From an uncultured Legionellales bacterium (lineage in GTDB: Bacteria; Pseudomonadota; Gammaproteobacteria; Eutrophobiales; Eutrophobiaceae), in contig CAJWRJ010000017.1 of the NCBI GenBank assembly GCA_913046215.1, forward strand, positions 1 through 34,839: a stretch of DNA of 34,839 nucleotides, written 5' to 3'. The position numbers and the translations under genes are program-made. Position 1 is the first letter of the stretch; each line of letters begins with the position of its first letter. Shown here one piece after another: positions 15,128 to 24,901 of the stretch. The notes below the pieces were generated by a model. The model was not told where the DNA came from. It ran no database searches and saw only the letters and a list, made by a program, of their open reading frames with translations.

Positions 15128-15670
15128 TTATTGAGAATATTTAACTATTGCAGGGAGAAAAAACTCAACAACAAGCAAAGGTCTATCATCTATATAGAAC
15201 ATCGACTGCCTAACAAATAGATCATCCAATATTTTCTCTTTTAGTAAGGCTTCTATATGAGGCTCATTCATTATTGATATTTTTCCGTATTTTACATTTT
15301 TTCGGTTAGTCTGATTATTTTTGAATAGAATTTCACCTAGTGGCTTATGTCCTAATTTTGTAAGTTTTTCGTTCTTTCTATTAAGTGTTCGTCTTGGGAT
15401 TATAGTTCGCGCATATACTAATTTTTTTTTATTACAGCTTAAGTATGACTCTCTTATAAATGAAATTTCATAATTCCGTAAGGAAAGCAGATGCATTTCA
15501 TAGGGTAATGCCTTAGCCCATGATTCATTTATTAAATTTATATCAAATCTCCCCATACATTTTTCTTGTATTAGACGAGTAAGTGAACCACTTTCAAACA
15601 AAAATGTTCTCAAATTTTTACTTTTAACAGAGAGTCTTGCAATTTGCTTATTTTTCCAGTTTATTTTCAA
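15128..15670 (-). CDS. ubiC: Chorismate lyase
   Basis: A 180-aa protein that makes 4-hydroxybenzoate and pyruvate from chorismate. Family blocks are visible: SGSLTRLI, FIRESYLSC, YARTIIPRRTL, LGHKPLGEILF and RQSMFYIDDRPLLVVEFFLP. The overall similarity is weak, as is usual for UbiC. The reading frame begins with TTG immediately after an in-frame TAA, so the start codon must be TTG 15670 unless the stop is read through. An ATG four codons upstream opens a MENI mini-frame ending at that TAA. It lies 17 nt after recG and just ahead of ubiA. Confidence 0.85.
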   Translation of the reverse strand: MKINWKNKQIARLSVKSKNLRTFLFESGSLTRLIQEKCMGRFDINLINESWAKALPYEMHLLSLRNYEISFIRESYLSCNKKKLVYARTIIPRRTLNRKNEKLTKLGHKPLGEILFKNNQTNRKNVKYGKISIMNEPHIEALLKEKILDDLFVRQSMFYIDDRPLLVVEFFLPAIVKYSQ

Positions 15671-15686
15671 TTATATATTTTCCATT

Positions 15687-17786
15687 TTATACATTACTAT
15701 ATTCTTGTTTTTTTCCGAGCCAGCGTTCAATTATTAACTTTACTTTTTCTGGCTCATCCTTAATCAATTTTATAGCTATTTTCTGAATTTTTGTTAATAG
15801 ATAAGAGTCTCTTTTTAGATTTGCTATTCGAAGTTCAGGAATTCCTGCTTGTCGTGTTCCTAAAACTTCACCAGGACCACGTAACTCCAGATCCTTTTCT
15901 GCAATTAAAAATCCATCATTTGTAACACGCATTGTTTCAACCCTTTCTTTCGCTAAATCATTAAGTGGCGATTGATAGATTAACATACAATGACTTTCTT
16001 CATTACCTCTACCAATTCTTCCGCGCAACTGGTGTAGTTGTGAAAGCCCCAGCCTCTCCGCATTATCAATTATCATCAAACTAGCATTCGGAACATCAAG
16101 TCCAACCTCGATTACTGTTGTTGCTACCAAGAGATCTATTTCTTTTTCTTTAAAATCTCTCATTATTTTTTCTTTTTCATTTGGTTTCATTCTTCCATGT
16201 ATTAATCCAACATTAATTTTATCAAGTTTTTGTTTGAGCTGCTCAGCAGTCGCAATTGCAGTTTCACATTGCAGTGATTCGGATTCATCTATTAGAGTAC
16301 ACACCCAATATGCCTGACATTCCATATTAAGAATTCTTTTTTTAATACTTAATATTATTTCCTCTCTTTTTTTATTTGAATGACTAGTTGTATTTATAGG
16401 TATTCGTCCTGGTGGAAGTTCATCAATGATTGAATGATCAAGATCTGCATATGCAGTCATTGTAAGTGTTCTCGGTATTGGTGTAGCAGTCATTATCAAT
16501 TGATGCGGATATTTATCATACATTTTACCTTTTTCAATTAGAGCGAGTCTTTGGTGAACTCCAAATCTATGTTGTTCATCAATAATGACAAGACCTAGTT
16601 TTGAAAAAATAACATTATCTTGGAATAAAGCATGAGTTCCTACTACAACGATAGATTTTTTATCTTTTAGTTTTTCTAAAGCTGAGTCTTTTGAAGATTT
16701 TTTTAATTTTCCTGTTAGAAGCACAACATCTATATTGAGATATTCAAACCAATTACTGAAATTTTTATAATGTTGTTCCGCTAGTATCTCTGTTGGAACC
16801 ATAATTGCTACTTGATAATTATTTTCTATTGTTTGTAGTGCAGCTAGTGCTGCGATTACTGTCTTTCCAGAACCAACATCCCCTTGCAAGAGTCTAAGCA
16901 TTGCAGAATTTTTATTTAAGTCTGAGAAAATAGTTTGGCATGCTTTTTTTTGCGCATTAGTTAATTCAAAATTTAAATTTTCAAGAAATTTAGGTATAAG
17001 ATCTTTACTTTTTCTTATTATAGGAGATTCTTCTTTTCTTATTTCTTCTCGAAGCTTAAGAAGCGTCAATTGATGCGCAAGGAGCTCCTCTATGATTAAT
17101 CTTTTTTGTGCAGGATGGTTTTCCGCAATAAGGCTATCAATATTAGCTGTTGTAGGGGCGCGGTGCACATATTCAAGAGCATCGGTTAATGTCGGCAGAT
17201 TTTCTTGTGATAATATTTCTTCTGGTAGTAGTTCTGTGATATTTTTTTTATTATTTTTTAACACATCTAAAGCTTGTTCCATTAATTTGCGTATTCGAGG
17301 TTGTTGCAAGCCATCAGTACTTGGATAAACGGCTGTTAGTTGTTTTTCTAATTCAATCTCATTATCAAGATCAACTAGACGGTATTCTGGGTGCACTATT
17401 TCCAGTGAGCTTGATCCTTTACGAACTTTACCGTAGCAGCGTATATACTGGCCTCTTTTTAAATTATTTTGTTGTGATTTAGAAAAATAAAAAAACCGTA
17501 AAATAATTGCTCCAGTTCCATCACTTATACGACACAAAAGTGATCTTCGCCTTCCGTAACGAACTTGAGTTAGTTCTATTTCACCTTGTACATAAGCATC
17601 AGTCCCTGCCTTTAATTCGCCTAGAGGAATTAATCTTGTTCGATCAACATATCTATAAGGTAGGTGGAATAATAAATCCTGTATTTTATGTATACCAATA
17701 TTGTCTAATCTTTCCTGTAATCGAGGACCGATCCCAGTCAATGACATTATTGGATCTGATAAGTTAGATTGTTTTTTTGTCGCCAA
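15687..17786 (-). CDS. recG: ATP-dependent DNA helicase RecG
   Basis: A 699-aa helicase that regresses stalled replication forks and processes recombination junctions. The N-terminal wedge/OB region contains LTGIGPRLQERL and YRYVDRT. Helicase motifs follow: QGDVGSGKTVIA (Walker A), IIDEQHRFG, TATPIPRTL, ATTVIEVGLDVP and QLRGRIGRG. Length matches the family (about 690). The longest frame starts with TTG (MATKKQSN) and agrees in position with E. coli RecG; the first ATG is 13 codons later at MSLTGIG. It follows ridA by 25 nt and precedes ubiC. Confidence 0.96.
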   Translation of the reverse strand: MATKKQSNLSDPIMSLTGIGPRLQERLDNIGIHKIQDLLFHLPYRYVDRTRLIPLGELKAGTDAYVQGEIELTQVRYGRRRSLLCRISDGTGAIILRFFYFSKSQQNNLKRGQYIRCYGKVRKGSSSLEIVHPEYRLVDLDNEIELEKQLTAVYPSTDGLQQPRIRKLMEQALDVLKNNKKNITELLPEEILSQENLPTLTDALEYVHRAPTTANIDSLIAENHPAQKRLIIEELLAHQLTLLKLREEIRKEESPIIRKSKDLIPKFLENLNFELTNAQKKACQTIFSDLNKNSAMLRLLQGDVGSGKTVIAALAALQTIENNYQVAIMVPTEILAEQHYKNFSNWFEYLNIDVVLLTGKLKKSSKDSALEKLKDKKSIVVVGTHALFQDNVIFSKLGLVIIDEQHRFGVHQRLALIEKGKMYDKYPHQLIMTATPIPRTLTMTAYADLDHSIIDELPPGRIPINTTSHSNKKREEIILSIKKRILNMECQAYWVCTLIDESESLQCETAIATAEQLKQKLDKINVGLIHGRMKPNEKEKIMRDFKEKEIDLLVATTVIEVGLDVPNASLMIIDNAERLGLSQLHQLRGRIGRGNEESHCMLIYQSPLNDLAKERVETMRVTNDGFLIAEKDLELRGPGEVLGTRQAGIPELRIANLKRDSYLLTKIQKIAIKLIKDEPEKVKLIIERWLGKKQEYSNV

Positions 17787-17811
17787 AGCAAGAGTACGTT
17801 TTGAATATTTT

Positions 17812-18192
17812 TTATAGTGTCATTATTGCATCCATTTCAACCATTGCTCCTTTAGGTAAATTAGAAACACCAATAACTGCCCGAGCTGGATATGGTTCAT
17901 TAAAGTATTCGGACATTATTTCATTTACCAGTGGAAAATCTGATAAATCTACTAGAAAAATATTCAATTTACTTACGTCGGATAAAGACCCACCAGAAGC
18001 TTTTGCAACAGCATCTAAATTCATAAAAACACGCGTAATTTGTTCCTTAATATCACCATCTATCATTTCCATTGTTTTTGGTATTAATGGTATTTGTCCA
18101 GACAAATATACGGTATTTCCTATTTTAACAGCTTGTGAGTATGTACCAATCGCTTTTGGAGCATCATTAGTAAATATTATTTCCCGTTGCAT
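17812..18192 (-). CDS. ridA: RidA family 2-iminobutanoate/2-iminopropanoate deaminase
   Basis: A 126-aa enzyme that hydrolyses reactive enamines/imines made by PLP enzymes. Conserved features: GTYSQAVKIGNTVYLSGQIP, the active-site Arg in YPARAVIGV and the Glu in MVEMDAIM. Three consecutive ATG codons follow AAGGAG; the third (MQREII) has the best spacing (6 nt), so it is taken as the start. It sits between spoT and recG, as in many Gammaproteobacteria. Confidence 0.95.
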   Translation of the reverse strand: MQREIIFTNDAPKAIGTYSQAVKIGNTVYLSGQIPLIPKTMEMIDGDIKEQITRVFMNLDAVAKASGGSLSDVSKLNIFLVDLSDFPLVNEIMSEYFNEPYPARAVIGVSNLPKGAMVEMDAIMTL

Positions 18193-18227
18193 CATCATCT
18201 CCTTGTGATCCTTTGATAATTTCTATT

Positions 18228-20375
18228 TCAATTTCTATCTATTTGTGAGACGTTTTTTATTAATCTAATTTTTCTAATTACTTTAGCTAAATGGTCTCTA
18301 TTTTTTACTTCTACAATAAATCTTAAAGATGTTTGACGATCGTCTCGTTCTTTCATTTCGACACTATTTATATTAGCATCCGCATCAGCAATTGTTGCCG
18401 CAACAGTAGCTAGTACACCTCGTTGATTATTTACATTCATATGGATTTTTACTTGGTACTCACCTTCATTACTTGATTCCCACTCAACATTAATCCACTT
18501 TTCTTGTTGTTTTTGATATTTCGCGATGTTTTTACATATTTGTCTATGAATTACAATGCCGCGACCAGCTGTCACAAAGCCATGTATTGGGTCGCCTGGT
18601 ATTGGATAGCAGCATTTTGAAAATTTAACGACCATTCCCTCAGTTCCTTTGATTGATAACGGGATAATGTTTTTAGACGAACTATCATTTTCATTATTCG
18701 ATACTATTTTCTTCGATACCACAAGTTGTCTCGCAATTAACGGCGCCATTTTATTACCAAGCCCTATATCTTGAAATAGATCGTCTTCATTACTATCTTT
18801 ATTTTCTTTGAGAAGATATTTCATATCATTATCATCAATATCTTGATAAGTAAGTGAAAAAAACTCAAGCTCACGGTTCAATAATCGCTTACCTAAAGCT
18901 ATGGCTTCACTATTTTTAAGATTTTTTAAAAAGTGTCTTATTTGTGATCTTGCTTTTGCTGTTACAACAAAACTTAACCAAGCGGGGTTTGGTTTTCCAC
19001 TGCTTGCAGAAATAATCTCCACAGTTTGTCCATTTGTAAGCTGAGTGCCCAAGGGAACAAGCTTTCTGTTAACTCTTGCACCAACACATTTATTTCCAAT
19101 ATCAGTATGAATTGCATATGCAAAATCAATTGTTGTTGAGCCACTAGGTAAAGCCATAATTTTTCCCTTAGGGGTGAATATATAAACTTCATCTGGAAAT
19201 AAATCCATTTTGACATTTTCAAAAAATTCCTCTGGGTTTCCAGCAGTCTTATTCATCTCCAGTATATTTCTAAGCCATTCTTTAGCTCGACGTTGTGTAT
19301 CAGTACGATCTTTATTACCTTTAACTGAGCCTTTTGCTATATTTTGAGTTTTATACAACCAATGAGCAGCAATCCCAGTTTCCGCAACATCATTCATTTC
19401 TTTTGTACGTATTTGTATTTCAATTGGAACGCCATATGGTCCAAATAAAGCTGTATGTAGAGATTGATATCCATTTGTTTTTGGTATTGCAATATAATCT
19501 TTAAATTTTTCCGGCACTGGTTTGTATAAATTATGTACAGTACCAACTGTTCTGTAGCAAGTATCGACATCATCTACAATAATTCGAAAAGCATATACAT
19601 CATAAACGTCGGAAAATGAGAGATTTTGATCACGCATTTTTTTATAAATTCCATACAGATGTTTTTCTCTACCAAAAATTTGTCCAGGAATTTTTTCTTG
19701 TCGCATTCTTCTTTTCAAAGCTGTACGAATTTTTGTAATTACCTCCTTACGATGACCTCTTGCTTTGTTTATTTGCTCATTTAGTATCCTATATCTAAGC
19801 GGGTATAAAGTTGCAAATCCAAGTTCTTCTAGTTCTAAACGAATTGAATTAACACCAAGGCGCAAAGCAATGGGCGCATATATATCAAGCGTTTCTTTTG
19901 CTATTCGTATACGTTTCTCAGATTCCAATGCGCCAAGTGTGCGCATGTTATGAAGACGATCAGCAAGTTTGACTAGAATTACACGTATATCTGCGCTCAT
20001 CGCCATCAGCATTTTTTGGAAGTTATTAGCTTGAGCTTCCTCGAAACTTTCAAATTTAACTTTATCCAGTTTACTGACACCATCAACTAGTTCAGCCACG
20101 CCTTTACCAAATTTCTTTCTAATTTCAGTTTTTACTGTTTGAGTATCCTCAATAACATCATGGAGTATTGCGGCTGCTAATGTTTGATAATCCATTCGCA
20201 TATCTCCAAGGATATATGCAACTTCAAGTGGATGATGTATATACGGTTCTCCGCTTATACGTTTTTGTCCTTGGTGTGCTTCGGCACTAAATTGATAGGC
20301 GAGCTGAACTTTATCAACCTGCTCTGGTTGTAAGTAAGTGCCAATTGTTTTGCTTAGCTCATTAATTGTTAACAT
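18228..20375 (-). CDS. spoT: Bifunctional (p)ppGpp synthetase/hydrolase
   Basis: A 715-aa RelA/SpoT homologue. The hydrolase HD domain is intact: HH near 47-48 and HD72-73 with ED76-77 in ILHDVIEDT. The synthetase region has GREKHLYGIYKKM, YAFRIIVDD and TNGYQSLHT. A TGS domain (DEVYIFTPKGKIMALPSG) and a C-terminal ACT domain (NQRGVLATVAATIADADANI) follow. The intact HD block argues for SpoT rather than RelA. Placement after rpoZ on the same strand is the standard gammaproteobacterial order. Confidence 0.96.
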   Translation of the reverse strand: MLTINELSKTIGTYLQPEQVDKVQLAYQFSAEAHQGQKRISGEPYIHHPLEVAYILGDMRMDYQTLAAAILHDVIEDTQTVKTEIRKKFGKGVAELVDGVSKLDKVKFESFEEAQANNFQKMLMAMSADIRVILVKLADRLHNMRTLGALESEKRIRIAKETLDIYAPIALRLGVNSIRLELEELGFATLYPLRYRILNEQINKARGHRKEVITKIRTALKRRMRQEKIPGQIFGREKHLYGIYKKMRDQNLSFSDVYDVYAFRIIVDDVDTCYRTVGTVHNLYKPVPEKFKDYIAIPKTNGYQSLHTALFGPYGVPIEIQIRTKEMNDVAETGIAAHWLYKTQNIAKGSVKGNKDRTDTQRRAKEWLRNILEMNKTAGNPEEFFENVKMDLFPDEVYIFTPKGKIMALPSGSTTIDFAYAIHTDIGNKCVGARVNRKLVPLGTQLTNGQTVEIISASSGKPNPAWLSFVVTAKARSQIRHFLKNLKNSEAIALGKRLLNRELEFFSLTYQDIDDNDMKYLLKENKDSNEDDLFQDIGLGNKMAPLIARQLVVSKKIVSNNENDSSSKNIIPLSIKGTEGMVVKFSKCCYPIPGDPIHGFVTAGRGIVIHRQICKNIAKYQKQQEKWINVEWESSNEGEYQVKIHMNVNNQRGVLATVAATIADADANINSVEMKERDDRQTSLRFIVEVKNRDHLAKVIRKIRLIKNVSQIDRN

Positions 20376-20467
20376 AGCTTCTCTTTGGATGCTGTTTTAC
20401 ATAGAGCTATATAATACAACAGCAATATAACACTTGCTGCGTCTTTCTTCTGACAGGGAAATTTTAG

Positions 20468-20731
20468 TTATTTAGAAAGAGGGGGAAGTTCGAAAACATC
20501 CTCGGTTAGCTCTTCCTCTGTATCTAGTTGATTTATTTTATCAATATTGTCTGTATTGACTAGGTTTTCGGCTATTTCACGAAGTGCAATCACAGTTGGT
20601 TTATCATTATCGGGAGGTACAAGAGGGTCTGAGCCAAGAGAAATTTGACGAGCACGTTTACTTGCAAGCACAACTAATTCATATCTGTTGACTACATTTT
20701 CTAAACAATCTTCTACTGTTACTCTAGCCAT
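20468..20731 (-). CDS. rpoZ: RNA polymerase omega subunit
   Basis: An 87-aa protein starting [21 protein letters not shown], with KRARQI and [13 protein letters not shown], the omega core that folds against beta-prime. The C-terminal acidic tail is as in other omegas. It lies between gmk and spoT in the conserved gmk-rpoZ-spoT order. Confidence 0.97.
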   Translation of the reverse strand: MARVTVEDCLENVVNRYELVVLASKRARQISLGSDPLVPPDNDKPTVIALREIAENLVNTDNIDKINQLDTEEELTEDVFELPPLSK

Positions 20732-20783
20732 CTAAATTCCTCATTTCACTTTTGAATTAAATAAGCGCCACATATTACCGAAA

Positions 20784-21413
20784 TCAGTCTCTTTGCGCCA
20801 TTATTTTGCTGATAAAATCATCGTGCGAGCTATTTCTCCTATTATGATCTGTTTTCGGATCAGATATAATTTCATTTAATTTGGCTACGGTCTCATCAAA
20901 TTTGTCATTTACAACAATAAAGTCGAATTCTTTGTAATGGGAGATTTCATCAAGAGCAGCATCCATCCTTTGTTTGATAGTCGTAGAACTATCTTTTTGT
21001 CGGTTGATCAATCTTTCCTCTAGGGTTATATAGTCAGGCGGCAAAATAAAAATACCAATTATTTCAACTCCTTTCGCTTTAATTTTTTGCATGCCCTGCC
21101 AATCTATTTCAAGAATAATCTTTTTCCCTGTTTGTATTTGAGATTCGACAAACGAGTGGGATGTACCATAGTGATTGCCAAATACTCTTGCGTGCTCGAG
21201 GAAATGATTTTCTTCAATTAATTTTTTAAATGATTTTTCATCAACAAAAAAATAATCTTCCCCCTCAATTTCACCATCTCTTGGCTTACGTGTTGTATGA
21301 GATATTGAAATAATTACTCGATTATTTTTTTTTGATAGCTCTTTTAGAAGTGATGTTTTACCTGCCCCAGATGGAGCAGCTACAACAAAAAGCATTCCAT
21401 TTTTAGCATTCAT
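20784..21413 (-). CDS. gmk: Guanylate kinase
   Basis: A 209-aa kinase that converts GMP to GDP. The P-loop APSGAGKTSLL lies at about 13-23. GMP-binding residues are in SHTTRKPRDGEIEGEDYFFV. The lid region ERLINRQKDSS is also present. Length is standard. It starts 5 nt after the end of yicC and precedes rpoZ, forming a likely operon that also includes spoT. Confidence 0.97.
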   Translation of the reverse strand: MNAKNGMLFVVAAPSGAGKTSLLKELSKKNNRVIISISHTTRKPRDGEIEGEDYFFVDEKSFKKLIEENHFLEHARVFGNHYGTSHSFVESQIQTGKKIILEIDWQGMQKIKAKGVEIIGIFILPPDYITLEERLINRQKDSSTTIKQRMDAALDEISHYKEFDFIVVNDKFDETVAKLNEIISDPKTDHNRRNSSHDDFISKIMAQRD

Positions 21414-21418
21414 TATAG

Positions 21419-22285
21419 TTATTCAATATTTTGTATCTGTTCGCGCATTTGTTCGATTAGAACCTTAAGTTCAACAGATGCATTACTTGTGTGTAGATGA
21501 TTTGATTTTGATCCTAACGTATTTGATTCTCTATTCATTTCTTGCATTAAAAAATCGAGGCGTCGTCCTATAGGACCTGATTGATCTAGAACTCTCTCAA
21601 CTTCTTCGGTGTGTGCGAGTAGTCGATCAATTTCCTCTGCTATATCCATTTTTTGAGATATAAATAGTAATTCTTGTTCGAGACGATCATTATCTAATTC
21701 ATTTACCAGTTCTTTTGCCCGTTTTTTCAATTTTTCACGTAATTTTTTTTGTATCATTGGTATTTTTTTCTGCGTGTTGCTAACAATTTTTTTTATTTTT
21801 GAACAACGCTGAACTAGCATTTTTTTTATTTTTTCTCCCTCACGTTTGCGTGTATCTATTACAACATCCAATGTCTGGCCAAGTAATTTTAGGATTGACT
21901 TATTTATTTTTGTTGGCTCAAGCGAATCTTTTTCAAGAACTCCAGGCCATTGAATTAAATCTAGTGCACTCAAAGCGCTTGGGTTCGATAAATTAATACT
22001 TGTATTTTCTGCTGCATCAATCACTTTTTTTAGGACATCCTGATTAATCAATAGGGGGTCATTTTTTGAGGTATTTTTATCTATTCTTATATTGCAATCA
22101 ATTTTCCCTCTTTTTAGCTTTCGGGAAATATTTTCACGAATCTTTTGTTCAAGCGATCTCAATTCCTCAGGCATACGAATTGATATCTCCAAATAACGAT
22201 GATTTATGGTTCTTATTTCACATGCAATTGAATTATCGTTTTTTTTATCTTCAGTTCTGCCATATGCTGTCATACTGTGAATCAT
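21419..22285 (-). CDS. yicC: YicC family endoribonuclease
   Basis: A 288-aa protein of the YicC/YloC family, RNases reported to affect small-RNA stability. The N-terminus MIHSMTAYGR, the motif EIRTINHRYLEI and the C-terminal block IGRRLDFLMQEMNRESNTL with AHTEEVERVL are characteristic. The start at ATG 22285 is chosen because family members begin at this point and AAGGAAA lies just upstream; the longer frame adds 23 unconserved residues. It is divergent from rph with a 111-nt shared promoter region, and heads the gmk block. Confidence 0.94.
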   Translation of the reverse strand: MIHSMTAYGRTEDKKNDNSIACEIRTINHRYLEISIRMPEELRSLEQKIRENISRKLKRGKIDCNIRIDKNTSKNDPLLINQDVLKKVIDAAENTSINLSNPSALSALDLIQWPGVLEKDSLEPTKINKSILKLLGQTLDVVIDTRKREGEKIKKMLVQRCSKIKKIVSNTQKKIPMIQKKLREKLKKRAKELVNELDNDRLEQELLFISQKMDIAEEIDRLLAHTEEVERVLDQSGPIGRRLDFLMQEMNRESNTLGSKSNHLHTSNASVELKVLIEQMREQIQNIE

Positions 22286-22396
22286 AAAATTTCCTTTTAT
22301 ATAATATTTTACCAATAGTAACGTTTCATACCCGTCAGGGAAATACGTAGACACATTTTAACGTTATAATACATTACTTTTTAGCGGGAGGCTTAT

Positions 22397-23110
22397 ATGC
22401 GCTCAGATGGACGTAATTCAGATCAACTCAGACAAGTTAATATTACCAGAGATTATACCTGTTACGCAGAGGGCTCGGTATTAATTGAATTTGGTAAAAC
22501 TAAGGTTATATGTAACGCAAGCATAGAGAGCGGGGTACCTAATTTTTTACGTGGCCAAGATGTAGGATGGATTACTGCAGAATATGGAATGCTGCCACGC
22601 TCAACAGATTCGCGGATGCGACGCGAAGCGGCGCATCATAAACAAGCGGGGCGGACGATGGAAATTCAAAGATTAATTGGGCGCTCACTTCGTACTGCAG
22701 TAGATATGGATTTATTAGGTGAAAATACCGTTATTGTTGATTGTGATGTAATACAAGCAGATGGTGGCACACGAACAGCATCAATTACGGGAGGCTATAT
22801 TGCCTTGTATGACGCGGTTAATAGAGCTATGGCAGACGGTTTAATAACTAGTAATCCAATTAAAGCTAAAATAGCTTCTATCTCAGTTGGTATTTATCAG
22901 GGTGAAGTATTATTGGATTTAAACTACAAAGAGGATTCAGCAGCTGATACAGATATGAATGTTGTGATGGATGAAAATTTTTCTTTTATAGAAATTCAAG
23001 GAACTTCAGAAAAACGACCATTCACAAATCAAGAACTAAACGGCATGTTAGATTTAGCCAGAAAAGGTATTAGCAAATTATTTGAATATCAAGAGAAGGT
23101 TATAGGATAG
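22397..23110 (+). CDS. rph: Ribonuclease PH
   Basis: A 237-aa phosphorolytic 3'-5' exoribonuclease that trims tRNA 3' ends. Motifs: [44 protein letters not shown] and [19 protein letters not shown]. Length is normal and nothing is truncated, unlike the frameshifted E. coli K-12 gene. GGGAGG precedes the ATG. It starts the rph-rdgB-hemW plus-strand operon. A TATAAT lies near 22364, but no convincing -35 is seen. Confidence 0.97.
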   Translation: MRSDGRNSDQLRQVNITRDYTCYAEGSVLIEFGKTKVICNASIESGVPNFLRGQDVGWITAEYGMLPRSTDSRMRREAAHHKQAGRTMEIQRLIGRSLRTAVDMDLLGENTVIVDCDVIQADGGTRTASITGGYIALYDAVNRAMADGLITSNPIKAKIASISVGIYQGEVLLDLNYKEDSAADTDMNVVMDENFSFIEIQGTSEKRPFTNQELNGMLDLARKGISKLFEYQEKVIG

Positions 23111-23115
23111 TAATA

Positions 23116-23718
23116 TTGAAATATAAAAAAATAGTTTTAGCAACCAATAATTTGAATAAGGTTAGAGAAATAAATGAATTATTTCAAGAAAGCATATATA
23201 AGATTATTCCGCAATCTGAATTTAAAGTGACTGAAGTAGAAGAAACAGGAAAAACGTTTACTGAAAATGCTTTGATAAAAGCACGTAATGCTGCAAAGTA
23301 TACAGATTTGCCTGTCATAGCTGATGATTCAGGAATTGAGGTTGATGCATTAGATGGACGTCCTGGAATTTTTTCTGCACGTTATTCTGGAATAGGAGCT
23401 ACAGACAAAGATAATTTGACAAAGCTTATAAAAGACATCAAACATATTGATAGAAAAAATTGTCAAGCAAAGTTTATTTGTGCGATGGTTTATATTGCAT
23501 ATGAAAATGATCCGAATCCTATAATAGTGGAAGGAATTTGGAAGGGATATGTGATAACAAAACCACGTGGCGTGAATGGATTTGGCTATGATCCGATATT
23601 TTACGTCCCTGAATATGAATGTACGTCGGCTGAGTTAGATAGAAAGAAAAAGAACCAACTAAGCCACCGCGGACAGGCTATAAGAAAACTAACTAAGAAG
23701 CTAAATGAAATAAAATAG
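23116..23718 (+). CDS. rdgB: dITP/XTP pyrophosphatase
   Basis: A 200-aa HAM1/RdgB housecleaning enzyme that removes dITP and XTP. Motifs: LATNNLNKVREINELF, ADDSGIEVDALDGRPGIFSARYSG and GFGYDPIFYVPE. The start is TTG with AGGATAG upstream overlapping the rph stop; no ATG fits the conserved N-terminus. It sits between rph and hemW with 5-nt and 3-nt gaps, so all three are likely cotranscribed. Confidence 0.96.
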   Translation: MKYKKIVLATNNLNKVREINELFQESIYKIIPQSEFKVTEVEETGKTFTENALIKARNAAKYTDLPVIADDSGIEVDALDGRPGIFSARYSGIGATDKDNLTKLIKDIKHIDRKNCQAKFICAMVYIAYENDPNPIIVEGIWKGYVITKPRGVNGFGYDPIFYVPEYECTSAELDRKKKNQLSHRGQAIRKLTKKLNEIK

Positions 23719-23721
23719 TAA

Positions 23722-24894
23722 ATGAAGAAATATTTTGATGTAAATAGCCCCTCTAGTGTGCCGCTTTCACTTTATATACATATTCCTTGGTGTATAAAGA
23801 AATGTCCATATTGTGATTTTAATTCACATGAGGCATCAATATCTTTTGACGAGCAAGGTTATGTTGATGCGCTAATAAAAGACCTTGAAGTCGAGTTACC
23901 TCATATTTGGGGAAGATCAATCGTAAGTATATTTATTGGAGGAGGCACTCCAAGTTTATTTTCACCCGAGTCAATAGATAAGTTACTTAGCTCAATTCGT
24001 GCATATTTAAATTTTAATTCAAGTATCGAGATAACTTTGGAAGTAAACCCGGGGACAGTAGAAGCAAACAGATTTTCTGAATATAAAGCTGTTGGTATAA
24101 ACCGCCTATCGATCGGAGTGCAAAGTTTTAATGATAAATATCTCAAATTACTGGGAAGAATACATACCTCTCGAGAAGCAGAGAAAGCAATTTCGATCTG
24201 TAAAGGAGCAGGGTTTAAAAATTTTAATATCGATTTAATGTTTGGTTTGCCCAGTCAAAACACAAACGATGCTTTATTAGATCTCAGTACAGCTTTTGAT
24301 CAATTACCAACACATATTTCATGGTATCAATTAACTATTGAACCGAATACCCAATTTAGTTTTAATCCACCTAATCTTCCTTGCGACGATAATATTTGGT
24401 CTATGCAAAAAGAAGGACAGGAATTACTCAAATGTAACGATTTTTTTCAATACGAAATTTCTGCGTATGCAAAGAAAAAATTTGCATCAATTCATAATAC
24501 TAATTACTGGGAGTTTGGAGATTACATTGGGATAGGAGCAGGAGCACATAGTAAAATTACAAATTTTAATGATGGAAAAATTGAAAGATTTTCCCGACAT
24601 AGAGTTCCAAAACGTTATATTGAGTTAGCCGGCCATAGTGACGTTATTGCTCATAAAAAAATATTGGATTCTGATGATATTTCGCTCGAATTTATGATGA
24701 ATACACTGCGTTTAACTAATGGCATACCAGCTAATCTTTTTTTTGAAAGAACAGGATTGCATATGAATCAAATAAAAAAGGAGTTGAAATATGCTAAAGA
24801 CAGGGGTCTTCTTGATTTATGTGGCGATCAAATAGTAGCTTCTAGCCATGGCCAACGGTATTTAAATGATTTACTTGAAATATTTATGAAATAG
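23722..24894 (+). CDS. hemW: Radical SAM heme chaperone HemW
   Basis: A 390-aa protein of the HemN-like group. The cluster-binding motif CxxxCxYC is at C24, C28 and C31 (PWCIKKCPYCDFNSH). The SAM-binding GGGTPSLF is followed by IGVQSF. The HNTNYW motif specific to HemW, rather than HemN oxidase, is present. It is thought to deliver heme to target proteins, not to oxidise coproporphyrinogen. It is the last gene of the rph-rdgB-hemW group and converges on yjbQ with only 7 nt between stops. Confidence 0.93.
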   Translation: MKKYFDVNSPSSVPLSLYIHIPWCIKKCPYCDFNSHEASISFDEQGYVDALIKDLEVELPHIWGRSIVSIFIGGGTPSLFSPESIDKLLSSIRAYLNFNSSIEITLEVNPGTVEANRFSEYKAVGINRLSIGVQSFNDKYLKLLGRIHTSREAEKAISICKGAGFKNFNIDLMFGLPSQNTNDALLDLSTAFDQLPTHISWYQLTIEPNTQFSFNPPNLPCDDNIWSMQKEGQELLKCNDFFQYEISAYAKKKFASIHNTNYWEFGDYIGIGAGAHSKITNFNDGKIERFSRHRVPKRYIELAGHSDVIAHKKILDSDDISLEFMMNTLRLTNGIPANLFFERTGLHMNQIKKELKYAKDRGLLDLCGDQIVASSHGQRYLNDLLEIFMK

Positions 24895-24901
24895 TTGAAT
24901 A

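Noticed and set aside
17777-18208. A 143-aa plus-strand frame spanning the ridA region
   Set aside because: It is antisense to the well-conserved ridA gene and resembles no known protein.
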